Assembly (NCBI RefSeq): GCF_001659685.2 | Contig: NZ_LXYE02000054.1 | Location: forward strand, 34,524-98,523 | DNA from: Labilibacter marinus | GTDB lineage: Bacteria > Bacteroidota > Bacteroidia > Bacteroidales > Marinilabiliaceae | Reading direction: 5' to 3' | DNA: 64,000 bases | Shown here: positions 27,182 to 36,891 of the stretch, piece by piece | Layout of the letters: every line of letters starts with the position of its first letter | Numbering within the stretch: position 1 is the first letter of the stretch | The notes under the pieces: generated by a model | The model's database searches: none | What the model was told of the DNA's origin: nothing | What the model saw: only the letters and a program-made list of their open reading frames with translations | Translations under genes and position numbers: made by a program

Positions 27182-28408
27182 ATGACAAGAGTTTTATTTT
27201 TAATTAGCAGAATTTTAGTTGGAGCTACATTTATTTTTGCAGGATTTGTAAAGGCTGTAGATCCAATGGGTTATGCAATAAAAATAACCGACTACCTAAG
27301 TGCTTTTCATCTGGAAGGGCTTTCGAGTATGGCTATGATTGCGTCTATAGCTATTATTGCTTTAGAGTTTTTAACTGGTTTGCATTTATTATTGGGTATT
27401 CGCATTAAAACAGCGTCGTTTTTTACGTTGGTCTTTATGGCTGTGTTTACACCATTAACGCTTTATATTGCTATTGCAGAACCTGTAACCGATTGCGGAT
27501 GTTTTGGCGATGCTTTAAAAATAAGCAATTGGCAAACTTTTATTAAAAATGTAATCATCTGTTTACCTACAGTATGGCTGTATTTAAATAGAAAGAATTT
27601 TAATGAAGAAGTTTCTGCAGTTAATAAAGTGCTTATCACTGCTTTTTTTACTCTAGGAATTATTGGCGTATCACAGTATAGTTTAAAGCATTTACCAGTT
27701 CTCGATTTTCGTCCTTATAAGGTGGGAAGTAATATACATGAGGGAATGATTATTCCTGAAGATGCAGAACAACCTGAGTACGAAACTACCTTTTTAATGG
27801 AAAAAGGCGGAGAACAAAAAACATTTACTGCCGAAAACTACCCTTATACTGATTCCACTTGGGTATTTGTAAGTAGTAAAACCAAAGTGTTGAAAAAAGG
27901 TTACGAACCCCCAATTCATGATTTTGTATTGATGGATGCTGAGGGTGTAGATCAAACACAAAATATTATTAATAACGATAATCCTATTCTATTAGTCGTT
28001 TCTTCTCAAATTAAAAAAGGAACCTGGAGCGAAGGAAAACAGGAGCAGATTAAAGCTTTAAAAGATGCGATTTACGAGCAAGGTGTAAAAACGTATTTTT
28101 TAACCGCTTCGGCGGATGACGATATTACTAAGTTTGAATTTGAGGGAGATGGTGGTTTTGAGTATTTGAATGCTGATGAAACCATGCTAAAAACCATTAT
28201 ACGTTCCAACCCGGGTTTAGTGCTTTTGCAAAAAGGCAACGTAGTAGGGAAGTGGCATCATAATGATATTCCGCAAGTAGCTGAATTTAAAAATCCCGTA
28301 AGGTATAGTTTAGGAGAGCACGAGCAAAAGCAAAATAAAATGTTTGTTTGGCTTGCTGTACTTACTAGCCTATTGGTGGTTATAGTTTTAATGAGAAAAA
28401 ATAAATAG
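27182..28408 (+). CDS. DoxX/MauE-like membrane protein (BT_3928 family)
   Basis: This 408-aa protein starts with a four-helix DoxX/MauE-like domain (residues 1-140) with the Cys pair DCGCFGDA near residue 100, as in MauE-type disulfide-handling proteins. It then has another helix, a periplasmic thioredoxin-like region (about 190-370, without an obvious CxxC), and a C-terminal helix (VWLAVLTSLLVVIVLM). It is probably involved in envelope redox or thiol chemistry (inference). It lies between DUF1599 (3 bp) and tpiA (33 bp). Confidence 0.85.
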   Translation: MTRVLFLISRILVGATFIFAGFVKAVDPMGYAIKITDYLSAFHLEGLSSMAMIASIAIIALEFLTGLHLLLGIRIKTASFFTLVFMAVFTPLTLYIAIAEPVTDCGCFGDALKISNWQTFIKNVIICLPTVWLYLNRKNFNEEVSAVNKVLITAFFTLGIIGVSQYSLKHLPVLDFRPYKVGSNIHEGMIIPEDAEQPEYETTFLMEKGGEQKTFTAENYPYTDSTWVFVSSKTKVLKKGYEPPIHDFVLMDAEGVDQTQNIINNDNPILLVVSSQIKKGTWSEGKQEQIKALKDAIYEQGVKTYFLTASADDDITKFEFEGDGGFEYLNADETMLKTIIRSNPGLVLLQKGNVVGKWHHNDIPQVAEFKNPVRYSLGEHEQKQNKMFVWLAVLTSLLVVIVLMRKNK

Positions 28409-28441
28409 TCAAAATAATTTCAATAACAAACATTTTTTACG

Positions 28442-29197
28442 ATGAGACAAAACATTGTTGCCGGTAACTGGAAATTGAACACAACACTTCAAGAAGGTGT
28501 AAAATTAGCCACTGAATTAAACGAGATTTTAGCTTCTAAAACAATCAACTGTGGTGTTGTTGTTGGTGTGCCTTCTACGCACATTACTGAAGTAGTAAAG
28601 GCTGTTGACGCTGGAAAAATTGGTGTTGCTGCTCAAAACTGTGCAGATCAAGAATCTGGAGCTTATACAGGAGAGATTTCTGCTGCTATGGTGAAGTCTA
28701 CAGGAGCTGGACATGTAATTCTAGGTCACTCTGAAAGAAGAGAGTATTATGGTGAAACTAATGCTACTTTAAAAGTTAAAACTGATTTAGCTTTAGCAAA
28801 CGGTTTAACGCCAATTTTTTGTATTGGTGAGGTATTAGAAGAAAGAGAAGCTGAAAAGCAAAATGAGGTTGTTAAAAGTCAGATTGAAGAGGCTTTATTT
28901 CACCTTTCTGCTGACGAATTTGCTAAAATCGTTATCGCTTACGAACCAGTATGGGCTATCGGAACTGGAAAAGTTGCTTCTCCTGAGCAAGCTCAAGAGA
29001 TTCACGCTTACATTCGTTCGGTAATTGCTGACAAATACAGCGCTGAGGTTGCTGATAACACTTCTATCCTTTATGGTGGTAGTTGTAAGCCTGGAAACGC
29101 TAAAGAATTATTCGCTAACCCAGATGTGGATGGTGGTTTAATTGGTGGTGCTTCTTTAAAAGCTGAAGACTTTTACGGAATTATTGCTGCTTTTTAA
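28442..29197 (+). CDS. tpiA: Triosephosphate isomerase
   Basis: This glycolytic enzyme interconverts glyceraldehyde 3-phosphate and dihydroxyacetone phosphate. It has 251 aa. NWKLN supplies catalytic Lys11, GHSERR the catalytic His, [12 protein letters not shown] the catalytic Glu and flexible loop, and [13 protein letters not shown] the phosphate-binding end. Codon choice looks more optimised (frequent GCT, GGA, AAC) than in neighbours, as expected for a highly expressed gene. A terminator follows. Confidence 0.98.
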   Translation: MRQNIVAGNWKLNTTLQEGVKLATELNEILASKTINCGVVVGVPSTHITEVVKAVDAGKIGVAAQNCADQESGAYTGEISAAMVKSTGAGHVILGHSERREYYGETNATLKVKTDLALANGLTPIFCIGEVLEEREAEKQNEVVKSQIEEALFHLSADEFAKIVIAYEPVWAIGTGKVASPEQAQEIHAYIRSVIADKYSAEVADNTSILYGGSCKPGNAKELFANPDVDGGLIGGASLKAEDFYGIIAAF

Positions 29198-29219
29198 GCA
29201 TCGATATTTAAGATAAATA

Positions 29220-29253
29220 AAATGGCCTATTCTGTTGAGTAGGCCATTTTTTT
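29220..29253 (+). terminator. Terminator after tpiA
   Basis: AAATGGCCTA (29220-29229) pairs with TAGGCCATTT (29240-29249), followed by a T run. Confidence 0.9.
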
Positions 29254-29318
29254 ATGCTTTAAATTATGCGTTTGAATACTACGAATTTTCCATCTATATT
29301 TCTTTAGTCTGTATAGGC

Positions 29319-30905
29319 CTACTCATTAAAAGATTCATCCAAATCGTATTCCGATAAGTCTTCGCCACGATCTATTTCGGGTAACTCTTCCCAAATAAAA
29401 ATTTCAGCTTTGGTTTTGGGTCTAAATTCTTCTAACCAATAAAAACCATCTAACCTAAGGTTTTCGTCAGGTACTAAAAAAGGAGGGTTCATGTTACCGT
29501 TAGGAGATACGCGCATCGTAATTTGTTCTACCGCCCTTTGACGCAAATAAAGGGTCATGTTGCTGCATTCTGCTCTGTTTACGCCAATCACATTCTTTCT
29601 ATCCATCGGAAAATAAACCGATTGAGCGTTGCCATTTACATCTATTTTATAAATCTCGTTATTACGGATATAACCTGTCATCAGTTTACCTTTTACCTGG
29701 TTATAGCGACAAGAATCTTCCTCAGAGATGATAAAGGAGCGATCTATTAAATCCACTTTATCCATTACTTCATCTTTGGTATACATTTTAATAATATCCG
29801 CTGTTAGCTGATTACCCATAGACCACATGATAGGGTCGTAATAGAAAGTGTTGGTGGTGTCTCTGGAGTCAAATACCATCGAGTCGCAACGTCCTTGCAT
29901 ATCTGTTCTAAAGTATTTTACCTTTCTATATGCTTTAATCAGTTTTTCTTCGCCATCTTCTAAGGGTACCGCTTGTAGCGTATCTGCATGTAAAAACAAG
30001 GTGTCGTTATTATACATCTGCAATAGCTCAGCGTTTTTAGTAGCAAGTGCATCTTTGGTTATTTCGTTATAAAAACCATAATCACCTTTAATAATAACAT
30101 TATTAGTGGTGTCATGAAGTTCCATGCTATTAAATATCTCACCAATTCCACTGCCGCGATCGTAATATATGGTATCTCCTTTTAAAAGCTGCTCGCCATC
30201 CACATAGGCGTTTTCTTTTAGCAAGGCCAAATCGTGCATCATATCGTAATAACCGGCTTCTGCATATATAGTATTGCTGTCGCTGATGATAAAAGTAGGT
30301 CCTTCTATTTTAGATACTTTAGTTACGGTGTGATAAATTAAAGTATCCGAATAGATCGTGTATTTCGGGTTAACTCCCACTACGCTGTCTTTGTAATGTA
30401 CTTGGTCAGTATCTGGATAATAATATCCTTTTTTGCTGGTAAGTACATTCTCTTTATTAACTATTTTTCCGAAATTGAAATAGTAGGCAAAGTTATTGAA
30501 CCTATCGTAATCTAGGTAATCAGTTGTTAATACTACATCTTTGTTGATGAGTTTAACATCGTCTCTAACTTCAGCTATACCAGTGTTTCCGTTGTAGTTT
30601 AATCGTTTGCCGTATAAGTGCAGAGAATCATTTTGAATAATGTGAATATTGCCTTTGGCTTTCATTTTGTTTTCTAACTTGTAACGATAGGCTGTATCGC
30701 AATACATAACGGCTGTGCCATGGGTAAACTTTACATTCCCAATTAACACTTCAATGTCTTTGCCATAAAGTTCTTCATCTCCAATAAAGTTATCCGCATT
30801 GTTTACTTCAACCATGCGCGGTTTCTTTTTTTGCGCAATAGTATTTATTGAAATAAGAAAGAAGGATATTAAAAGTATAGTGTAAAAGCTTTTCTGTAAA
30901 CGCAT
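29319..30905 (-). CDS. OstA-like (LptA/LptD-related) exported protein
   Basis: This 528-aa protein with a signal peptide (ends near TIAQ) is built of repeated beta strands of the OstA/LptA jellyroll type: DIEVLIGNVKFTHGTAVMYCDTAYR and the following GDSLHLYG, DTLIYH and GDTIYYDRG units are typical. It is expected in the periplasm, likely handling lipopolysaccharide transport like the OstA-like proteins of Bacteroidota (inference). The next minus-strand gene downstream lies outside its operon. A carboxypeptidase-regulatory-like lipoprotein and a SurA-like foldase gene lie upstream on the same strand. Confidence 0.85.
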   Translation of the reverse strand: MRLQKSFYTILLISFFLISINTIAQKKKPRMVEVNNADNFIGDEELYGKDIEVLIGNVKFTHGTAVMYCDTAYRYKLENKMKAKGNIHIIQNDSLHLYGKRLNYNGNTGIAEVRDDVKLINKDVVLTTDYLDYDRFNNFAYYFNFGKIVNKENVLTSKKGYYYPDTDQVHYKDSVVGVNPKYTIYSDTLIYHTVTKVSKIEGPTFIISDSNTIYAEAGYYDMMHDLALLKENAYVDGEQLLKGDTIYYDRGSGIGEIFNSMELHDTTNNVIIKGDYGFYNEITKDALATKNAELLQMYNNDTLFLHADTLQAVPLEDGEEKLIKAYRKVKYFRTDMQGRCDSMVFDSRDTTNTFYYDPIMWSMGNQLTADIIKMYTKDEVMDKVDLIDRSFIISEEDSCRYNQVKGKLMTGYIRNNEIYKIDVNGNAQSVYFPMDRKNVIGVNRAECSNMTLYLRQRAVEQITMRVSPNGNMNPPFLVPDENLRLDGFYWLEEFRPKTKAEIFIWEELPEIDRGEDLSEYDLDESFNE

Positions 30906-31075
30906 TTGCTTAAGGTAATGAATGAAAATTTACGCCGCAAAAATAAGAGTAAAACCCAAATAACGAAAATAAACTGGACTTACTTTAAGCTTTTCTTGGC
31001 AGGTGTTTAGCTTGTTTAGATTCAATTATCGAGCCAAAACAAAAAATCAAACGTGCTGACTAAAATATGAAAGTA

Positions 31076-31480
31076 TTATGGTAAATCTGTAGTTGGTGTT
31101 TCTGTAGAAGAATGGTAGATAAGTTTCCTTTTCAGGTAAATAGTATCAGGAGCGTGGTTAGGTTGTGGTTTAAACTGGATAAACTGATTGATGTAGTCCT
31201 CAGCTTCAATCGCTAAACTAATTTTATAACCTTTATTAAATTTCAATAAAAATTCTCCTTCCGTATTTGTTTTTGTATTGATTTTTTGGGTTCCTGATTC
31301 GTCAATGTTTTGCTGGAACAGGCAGAAAGACTGTACTTCTGAAAAAGCTAAGGGGCAATTGGTCTCTTCGTCCACAATTACCCCTTTATACGATATATTA
31401 TAGGCCTCTCTTGCACAAGAAGCACATAAAATCATTGAAATTATAATTAAAACTATTTTGCTTTCCCCAGTAATTTGCAT
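31076..31480 (-). CDS. Small lipoprotein with CarboxypepD-reg-like fold
   Basis: This 134-aa lipoprotein has lipobox CASC near residue 22. The mature part reads YKGVIVDEETNCPLAFSEVQ, then TNTEGEFLLKF, the signature of a carboxypeptidase-regulatory-like beta-sandwich. No enzymatic domain is present. It follows the SurA-like gene by 36 bp on the same strand, so it was probably part of the same transcription unit. Confidence 0.7.
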   Translation of the reverse strand: MQITGESKIVLIIISMILCASCAREAYNISYKGVIVDEETNCPLAFSEVQSFCLFQQNIDESGTQKINTKTNTEGEFLLKFNKGYKISLAIEAEDYINQFIQFKPQPNHAPDTIYLKRKLIYHSSTETPTTDLP

Positions 31481-31516
31481 TCTCCAAGCATTTAATTCTG
31501 GGTAAATTAGTAAAAA

Positions 31517-32875
31517 TTAATGCTTAATCCAATTTTTAAAGTCAAATTCACAATCTTTCCATCCATCATGGATGGTGATATAAGTATCTAATTGCTTTTC
31601 TCTTATCCAATCATCAATCGCATCCTGACGTCTTCTGTCCGTCATAATGTTTTGTACCAATTGGTAGTCATCCTTTAGGTTAGCGCGGTGTGGCTCAATT
31701 TTTTGTTTCTGTTTTATGATCACATACACATCTTTACCTTTGTCATCTTTTATGCTAAAAGGTTTCGAAATTTCATCTACTTTTAGTTTTTGTAGCTCTT
31801 TAGCTAATTGTGGTTCTTGAATGGCAGAAAGCTCAAAATTTGAGGATTGCGTACGCATGTTAACCATTAAACCACCGTTGTTACGTGTATCTGTATCCAT
31901 AGAAAAGTATAACGCAGCTTCTTCAAAACTTAACTCTTCATCTTTAATCAAAGTAGAAACCGAATCTAAACGCTCCACTGCTTTTTGATATGCTGCTGCA
32001 GAAACCTTAGGTTTTAAAAGAATGTGACGTACATTAATACGCTCACCTTTGCGGTCGATTAATTGAATAATATGGTAACCAAACTCAGTCTCAACAATTT
32101 TTGAAACCTTATTTTTTTCTTGCATGTTAAAGGCTACGTTGGCAAACTCAGGAACAAAAGTACCACGTGTACTCCATCCTAAATCTCCACCACTGGTAGC
32201 ACTACCTGGATCTTCAGAATATAAAACGGCCAATGTGGCAAAGTCTCTTCCGTCAGCCACTTGTTTTTGGAAGTCTCTTAAGCGCGACTTTATACGGTCA
32301 ATTTCTTTTTGCTCAATTTCTGGATATACTGCAATTTTTTGAATTTGGTACTGCACAGGAACCATTGGCAAACTATCTGGAGATGTTTTTCTGTAATATG
32401 CACGAACTTGCGAAGGCGTTGGTTCTATGTCGGCAGTGATGGATTGTTGCATACTCTCCGTTAGCATCTGGTCACGAACGGTCTGCATTTGTTCCTTTTT
32501 AATTTGCAATACCGATTTATTAAACCACTCTTCTAGTTTTTCACGACCACCAGCACGATTTATAAATTCATTCATCCTTCTATCAACCTCGTTGATAACA
32601 TTGTTTTCATTCACCTCAACACTATCCAAAACAGCCTGGTTAAGCATTAACTTTTGGATAAGTTGTTGTTCAAATAACTTACATTTTAAGTTACCCTTTG
32701 CCGAAACACCTTGCATTACTGCTTGTTGGTACTGATATTCAACATCGGATTTTAAGATGGCATTATCACCCACCACGGCAATAACTTCATCAATAATATT
32801 TTTTTGACTTAGTAGGGGAGTACTAAATAATATGGTGGATATGATGGCAATAAATAAAGTGGATGTTTTGTGCAT
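31517..32875 (-). CDS. SurA-like periplasmic peptidyl-prolyl isomerase
   Basis: This is a periplasmic chaperone/foldase of 452 aa for outer-membrane proteins. A signal peptide ends near PLLSQ. The SurA N-terminal region (VIAVVGDNAILKSDVEYQ...) is followed by parvulin domains: VQYQIQKIAVYP... with YSEDPGSATSGGDLGWSTRG, and INVRHILLKP... as the second. The ATG at 32875 starts the signal peptide, and an upstream TTG at 32893 is inside the repeat that bounds the mobile element. Two further foldase genes (51945 and 52818) that would naturally precede it are now 19 kb away on the other side of the element. Confidence 0.92.
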   Translation of the reverse strand: MHKTSTLFIAIISTILFSTPLLSQKNIIDEVIAVVGDNAILKSDVEYQYQQAVMQGVSAKGNLKCKLFEQQLIQKLMLNQAVLDSVEVNENNVINEVDRRMNEFINRAGGREKLEEWFNKSVLQIKKEQMQTVRDQMLTESMQQSITADIEPTPSQVRAYYRKTSPDSLPMVPVQYQIQKIAVYPEIEQKEIDRIKSRLRDFQKQVADGRDFATLAVLYSEDPGSATSGGDLGWSTRGTFVPEFANVAFNMQEKNKVSKIVETEFGYHIIQLIDRKGERINVRHILLKPKVSAAAYQKAVERLDSVSTLIKDEELSFEEAALYFSMDTDTRNNGGLMVNMRTQSSNFELSAIQEPQLAKELQKLKVDEISKPFSIKDDKGKDVYVIIKQKQKIEPHRANLKDDYQLVQNIMTDRRRQDAIDDWIREKQLDTYITIHDGWKDCEFDFKNWIKH

Positions 32876-32891
32876 TATTTCTTTTTTTCGC

Positions 32892-32911
32892 AAAATTAAT
32901 AGAATTTAATT
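32892..32911. repeat. Left attachment-site repeat
   Basis: AAAATTAATAGAATTTAATT, identical to 51941-51960. The flanking bases differ on both sides (C/T before, T/A after). It lies 16 bp upstream of the SurA-like start codon. Confidence 0.85.
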
Positions 32912-32967
32912 TAAAATAATATAATGTGTTGTAAATGAATGTTATATTGTTTTGAATTTGCTGTTTG

Positions 32968-33107
32968 GTTGCAAATTTAGTTGCAAATTTGATTTTTGTT
33001 TGTTTTATAACGAATGCAAATATGTAATTTTTTAATTAAAAAGATAGTTAAAATTAACTTAAAGTGTGGCTGAACTATATTATCTATTTGCAACCAAATT
33101 TTGCAAC
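32968..33107. repeat. GTTGCAAA boxes, left end
   Basis: There are two direct GTTGCAAA copies (32968-32975 and 32980-32987, 12 bp apart) and two inverted TTTGCAAC copies (33087-33094 and 33100-33107, 13 bp apart). Matching pairs occur at the right end. They are probable integrase arm-type or excisionase sites. The rest of 32912-33366 shows no gene. Confidence 0.7.
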
Positions 33108-33366
33108 TAAAAACAAGAAAAGTAACGCTCATGTATTTTAATATATCTTTAATAAGCATTAGCATGTGATAAACGAAGGGTATGATTTAATTATATTATA
33201 AGACATCTCTTAGCATGGAATCTCATAAATTTGATTTAAGCACGATCCATCCTCTTTAATAGGGGTTGTAATAGTGTTCATTTAGTTAGTTAGTAATAAG
33301 GGGATGAAAGTAAACAATATTCTTAATCATCATCATCCCCAGAAATATCAAACGTTGCCCAAACAA

Positions 33367-33624
33367 TTAGATGGTCACTGGTTTTTTACCGAATTCTTTT
33401 GTTAGTCCTTGTTCTTGCCAGAAATTATATAATCCAGATGAGTTTGAATATTCTGAAGTATAATTACTTTGGAAAATAATATTGTCATATGATTTCCCCC
33501 CGGCAGTAATAGTTATTCCCTCAATGCAGAAGTGCATATTAGATATTTCTGCGATTGATGTCATGGTAATTACCTGAAAATATTGATTATCCAAGCTAAT
33601 GTAAACAAAGATAAAAGTGAGCAT
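33367..33624 (-). CDS. Hypothetical small protein (doubtful)
   Basis: This is an 85-codon frame from the ATG at 33624. It begins with a hydrophobic segment (MLTFIFVYISL) and continues with an ordinary mixed sequence (TAGGKSYDNIIFQSNYTSEYSNSSG). No family is recognised and no terminator or promoter stands out. It is kept because it is the only sizeable frame in this part of the element and its composition is protein-like. Confidence 0.3.
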   Translation of the reverse strand: MLTFIFVYISLDNQYFQVITMTSIAEISNMHFCIEGITITAGGKSYDNIIFQSNYTSEYSNSSGLYNFWQEQGLTKEFGKKPVTI

Positions 33625-33709
33625 TGGGGTTGTATATAATACCAAAGTTATGTTCCTAATAAATTCGAACAAAATTGAATTTAATTCGAGGGCGGGGTAA
33701 GTTCAACAG

Positions 33710-34030
33710 CGCTGTCGCTCAACAACTAAATTTGGGAATGTGATTTAGAAGATTTGCTCACTTCGCTCACAAATCCTAACTTAAACAATATTCAAGTTGG
33801 TTTTATGATGATTTAAACAATACCTAAAGGTTATGGGTTCGCTGTCGCTCACCCTAATTAAGAAACAAAACTATTGGATTGATAGAAGAATTAATATTTG
33901 TCGTTCACATACGTTCACTCCTAATGTTTTAAACAACCTCAAAGAAGGTTTAAAAACAACCTTTACTAAGTTAATCAAATCAACCCTCATGAGGGTTGTA
34001 ATAAACCACCTCTTTGAAGGTTGTTTTTAC
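33710..34030. repeat. Cruciform and short repeats beside the iteron array
   Basis: This is noncoding. CGCTGTCGCTCA occurs twice (33710-33721 and 33840-33851). Further on, a perfect 13-bp inverted repeat (33951-33963 with 34017-34029) encloses a perfect 18-bp palindrome CAACCCTCATGAGGGTTG (33981-33998), so a cruciform could form. AACCT/AGGTT (33935-33950) is a further small hairpin. Together with the iteron-like array next to it, this resembles a replication origin or plasmid-type control region. Confidence 0.55.
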
Positions 34031-34190
34031 TAATTTAACAAGTAATCTATTCAGTAATCTAATCCAATAATCTAATCCAATAATCTAATCCAATAATATA
34101 ATACGTAATCTATTTACTAATATAATTTAGTAATGTAATCAGTAATCTATTTCAGTAATTTAAAATCATAATCTGACCAATAATCTAATG
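34031..34190. repeat. Array of about 13 iteron-like 12-13-bp repeats
   Basis: Units start with TAAT at 34031, 34043, 34055, 34068, 34081, 34094, 34106, 34118, 34131, 34143, 34156, 34169 and 34181. Three are perfect copies of TAATCTAATCCAA (34055-34093). The others are degenerate. The 12-13-bp period is close to one helical turn plus a base or two. The array is upstream of the large DNA-binding-like gene at 34523. The remaining DNA to 34522 holds a small hairpin ATCACT-AACG-AGTGAT (34345-34360). Confidence 0.65.
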
Positions 34191-34522
34191 TTTATAATTT
34201 ATGCTACTAATTTGAAAATAATTTAATTCAACTGAATATAACTGGGTTTAAAATCCTTGACTTTTAATTTTCTTTTGTTATGGAGTAATTGAAAAATCCT
34301 TGCACCTTGGTTAGATTGTAATTAGTTTTGTAGCAAAAAGAAAGATCACTAACGAGTGATTAATGTTTTGAAATTTAAATTAAAAAGCGGAAACATTTAA
34401 ATGAGTAAATGTCCAACGTGACTAAGTTTCTCTCTAAGCAAGTAAAAGGTTTTCATTTTCCGTAGGTTGCTTATTTGAGAATTCCGTATATACCTAAAAA
34501 TAATGAACACAAAAATAACAGT

Positions 34523-35908
34523 ATGCTTAAAGTTATTAAAATGGCATATGAAAGAAAAATTAGAATCAATTATGATTCAAGCCTTGAGCAAAAGAAGGCA
34601 GAACAATTTTTGCAAATACCTCTCTACTTAATTGATATACTGGGTTTAAATGTAACGGATATCAGAGTAATTGCTAACCTTAGAAGGTCTTCGACCTTTA
34701 AGTGTAATAATAAACCTAAAAGATATACTGAAGCTTCACTATGGAAATCAATGGGATTCGCAAGCCGTGACCCATTATCAGACAGTCTTAAGAAGCTAAA
34801 TAAATTAGGATTTTTAGAAGTAGATGATGACATGTATGTCCTAAATCATGGTAAAATCAATGAAGTTGGATATGTTCACTATCAATCAACTTATTTACCA
34901 GCCATTAATTTTGATACCAAGGACAACCTTAAAGAGGTTATTAGCCAACAGGATAAAGAGATTGAGCAATTAAAGGCAGAATTAGACAGAATAAAGAGTG
35001 TTGAGCCAACTGCTTCTGAAGAAAAAGTTAAGCCAATAAAAGCACCTGAAAACAATCAGAATCTTGTTTTAAATTCACATAATACCTTTAGTTGTGATAT
35101 TGCTATTGCACGGAATGAGTTAGATGAAGTCTCCACTTTTAAAAATGGCAATTTTATAGAAGAGCATTGTCAAATGAATGACGATGGTGATATTCAAAAA
35201 GATGCAGATGAGGTATTGCATGCCGGGGATTCTCATAATGTTGAATATCTGCAAGTCGACGATGAGATTCCAACAGAAGAAGAATTTAATATAGCGATAA
35301 GTGAATTAAATGGTTTGGAGCATGCCCGTAAAAATGGAGCAAGGGAAATACCTCGTTTTGTGGAGAATGAAGAAAAAAATAGACATATTATAAAAGTTTT
35401 TGAAGAAGCTAATCCGCTTCTAAATTTTGATTCAGTAGGCGAGGGTGAGATAAACGTGTGTCCAGAAGAAGAAAGTTCCTTAAATGTAGGTGAAATCGAT
35501 ACTTGTGATGAATTGGAAGATGATTCAATCAATGATAATACTGACCAGCATAGTATAATTTCATGTGAAGATGACATGAAACCTTACTTTAAATCGCAAT
35601 ATGCCAATTCCGATGAAATAAAAGAGATTGTTATCGATGAGTTCAATAAGTACCCAGCAGATCTTGGGCTTACATTTTACAAGTTTGATAAACTATTTTT
35701 CTTAAGTGCTTACTATATATATAGAAAGACTAATGGTGGAGAGAGAGTTACATATGATGCTTTAAACAAATGTATTAAACTGCATAAAGAGGAAGATAAA
35801 TTAAATGCCATTACGAATGATGTTGGATCGCTTGTAAAGTCAATTGTAAATGAAGATTCAAGGGTTTTAAATAATCTTAAGGCTCTGGCAAGACTAAGAT
35901 GGAGCTAA
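34523..35908 (+). CDS. Putative replication/DNA-binding protein
   Basis: This is a 461-aa soluble protein from the ATG at 34523. ATG 34541 is an alternative, and the longer frame starts at a TTG at 34475. The N-terminal 120 residues look like a winged helix (ITDIRVIANLRRSS ... ASLWKSMGFASRDPLSDSLKKLNKLGFLEV), as in replication initiators or replisome organisers. A coiled-coil piece (about 140-160), a long acidic linker (about 200-355) and a compact basic-to-neutral C-terminal domain (SDEIKEIVIDEFNKYPADLG... to the end) follow. The adjacent iteron array favours a replication-initiator role (inference). No Rep family is clearly identified. A terminator follows. Confidence 0.6.
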   Translation: MLKVIKMAYERKIRINYDSSLEQKKAEQFLQIPLYLIDILGLNVTDIRVIANLRRSSTFKCNNKPKRYTEASLWKSMGFASRDPLSDSLKKLNKLGFLEVDDDMYVLNHGKINEVGYVHYQSTYLPAINFDTKDNLKEVISQQDKEIEQLKAELDRIKSVEPTASEEKVKPIKAPENNQNLVLNSHNTFSCDIAIARNELDEVSTFKNGNFIEEHCQMNDDGDIQKDADEVLHAGDSHNVEYLQVDDEIPTEEEFNIAISELNGLEHARKNGAREIPRFVENEEKNRHIIKVFEEANPLLNFDSVGEGEINVCPEEESSLNVGEIDTCDELEDDSINDNTDQHSIISCEDDMKPYFKSQYANSDEIKEIVIDEFNKYPADLGLTFYKFDKLFFLSAYYIYRKTNGGERVTYDALNKCIKLHKEEDKLNAITNDVGSLVKSIVNEDSRVLNNLKALARLRWS

Positions 35909-35966
35909 TTATGTTTAAGCTGTCTTTCTGTTGGTATTTAGTACAGAAATCATAATTTACCAAATA

Positions 35967-35992
35967 GCTACCGGAGAAAATTATCCGGTAGC
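35967..35992 (+). terminator. Terminator after the Rep-like gene
   Basis: GCTACCGGA (35967-35975) pairs perfectly with TCCGGTAGC (35984-35992) around an 8-base loop, followed by CTTGTTTG. Confidence 0.75.
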
Positions 35993-36034
35993 CTTGTTTG
36001 ATTGTTTCAATTAAGTTATGAATGATTTTGAATA

Positions 36035-36868
36035 TTACAATTCTACCTCCTCATAGTCAAAATAGAAATATTCGGGAGAAGTATCGTTCACACCATTTTT
36101 GATTTCAATTTGAGTAGGGTAGTTATTGTCGTTGATTATAGTTGGGGTAATGATAATCTCTCTTTCATCATCAGGAGATGATGAAGCTTTACTATACTTT
36201 GCTATTAAATAATCACTAAAAGCTCCTATTTTTGTTTCATGTTCAATATCCCAATATAAATAAAACTTTAACGAAGGATTAATACCCTTAAAAGGATGGT
36301 AAACTGCGCTCCACTCAATTGTAATGTCATAGACGGTTGAATAATCTTCATAGTCGTACTTAACAGATTTTGAGATGTGTGTAAAATCATCTGTCAAGTA
36401 ATTAAACGTACTAGTTTTTTCATCAGTACCTAAGTAAAATGATGTCAGCATATTTTTATCGTCAAAAACAAACCTATCACGTTCATTACTTTCATATGAT
36501 TCCTCACTATATGTTCTTTGAGTATTAAAACCATTGCTAACCCATTCTATAGTTTCTGTATAATTATTGGCTGGATCGTAATTGCTGATGTTTGTAATTT
36601 TAGTCGGGTTATTATTGTCATTGTATTCTATGTTGTCACTACCATAATTGTCGGTTCTTTTAGTAAGTAGTCCGTTAGCATTATATTCAAAAATAGTTGT
36701 AGATTCATTCTCACTAAGTTCGAAATATGGGTGAGTTGACATCTTTTTTAACCTGAGTGTAGTTTTTTTATCTGGTTGTGGGTCGTCTTCCTTTGATTCC
36801 AAATCAGAACTACAACTAAATAGGCTAATTGTAATTAAAAGTGTTGATGTTAATCTTAATAGTTTCAT
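36035..36868 (-). CDS. Lipoprotein with YD-like repeats
   Basis: This is a 277-aa lipoprotein (lipobox LFSC near residue 19, followed by an acidic linker). The body consists of beta-strand repeats such as TIFEYNANGLLTKRTDNYGS and IEYNDNNNPTKITNIS, which resemble the YD/RHS-like strands found in DUF4595-type Bacteroidota lipoproteins. No toxin or catalytic domain is visible. It is divergent from the two-component system at 37084 and shares a palindrome-bearing promoter region with it. Confidence 0.65.
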   Translation of the reverse strand: MKLLRLTSTLLITISLFSCSSDLESKEDDPQPDKKTTLRLKKMSTHPYFELSENESTTIFEYNANGLLTKRTDNYGSDNIEYNDNNNPTKITNISNYDPANNYTETIEWVSNGFNTQRTYSEESYESNERDRFVFDDKNMLTSFYLGTDEKTSTFNYLTDDFTHISKSVKYDYEDYSTVYDITIEWSAVYHPFKGINPSLKFYLYWDIEHETKIGAFSDYLIAKYSKASSSPDDEREIIITPTIINDNNYPTQIEIKNGVNDTSPEYFYFDYEEVEL

Positions 36869-36891
36869 ATCAATTTATTTAAATAATAGCA

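Noticed and set aside
33833..34033. 66-codon ORF in the cruciform region
   Set aside because: It overlaps the inverted repeats and shows no conserved-like features.
34031..34190. CRISPR array
   Set aside because: Repeats are contiguous 12-13-bp units without spacers and no cas genes are present.
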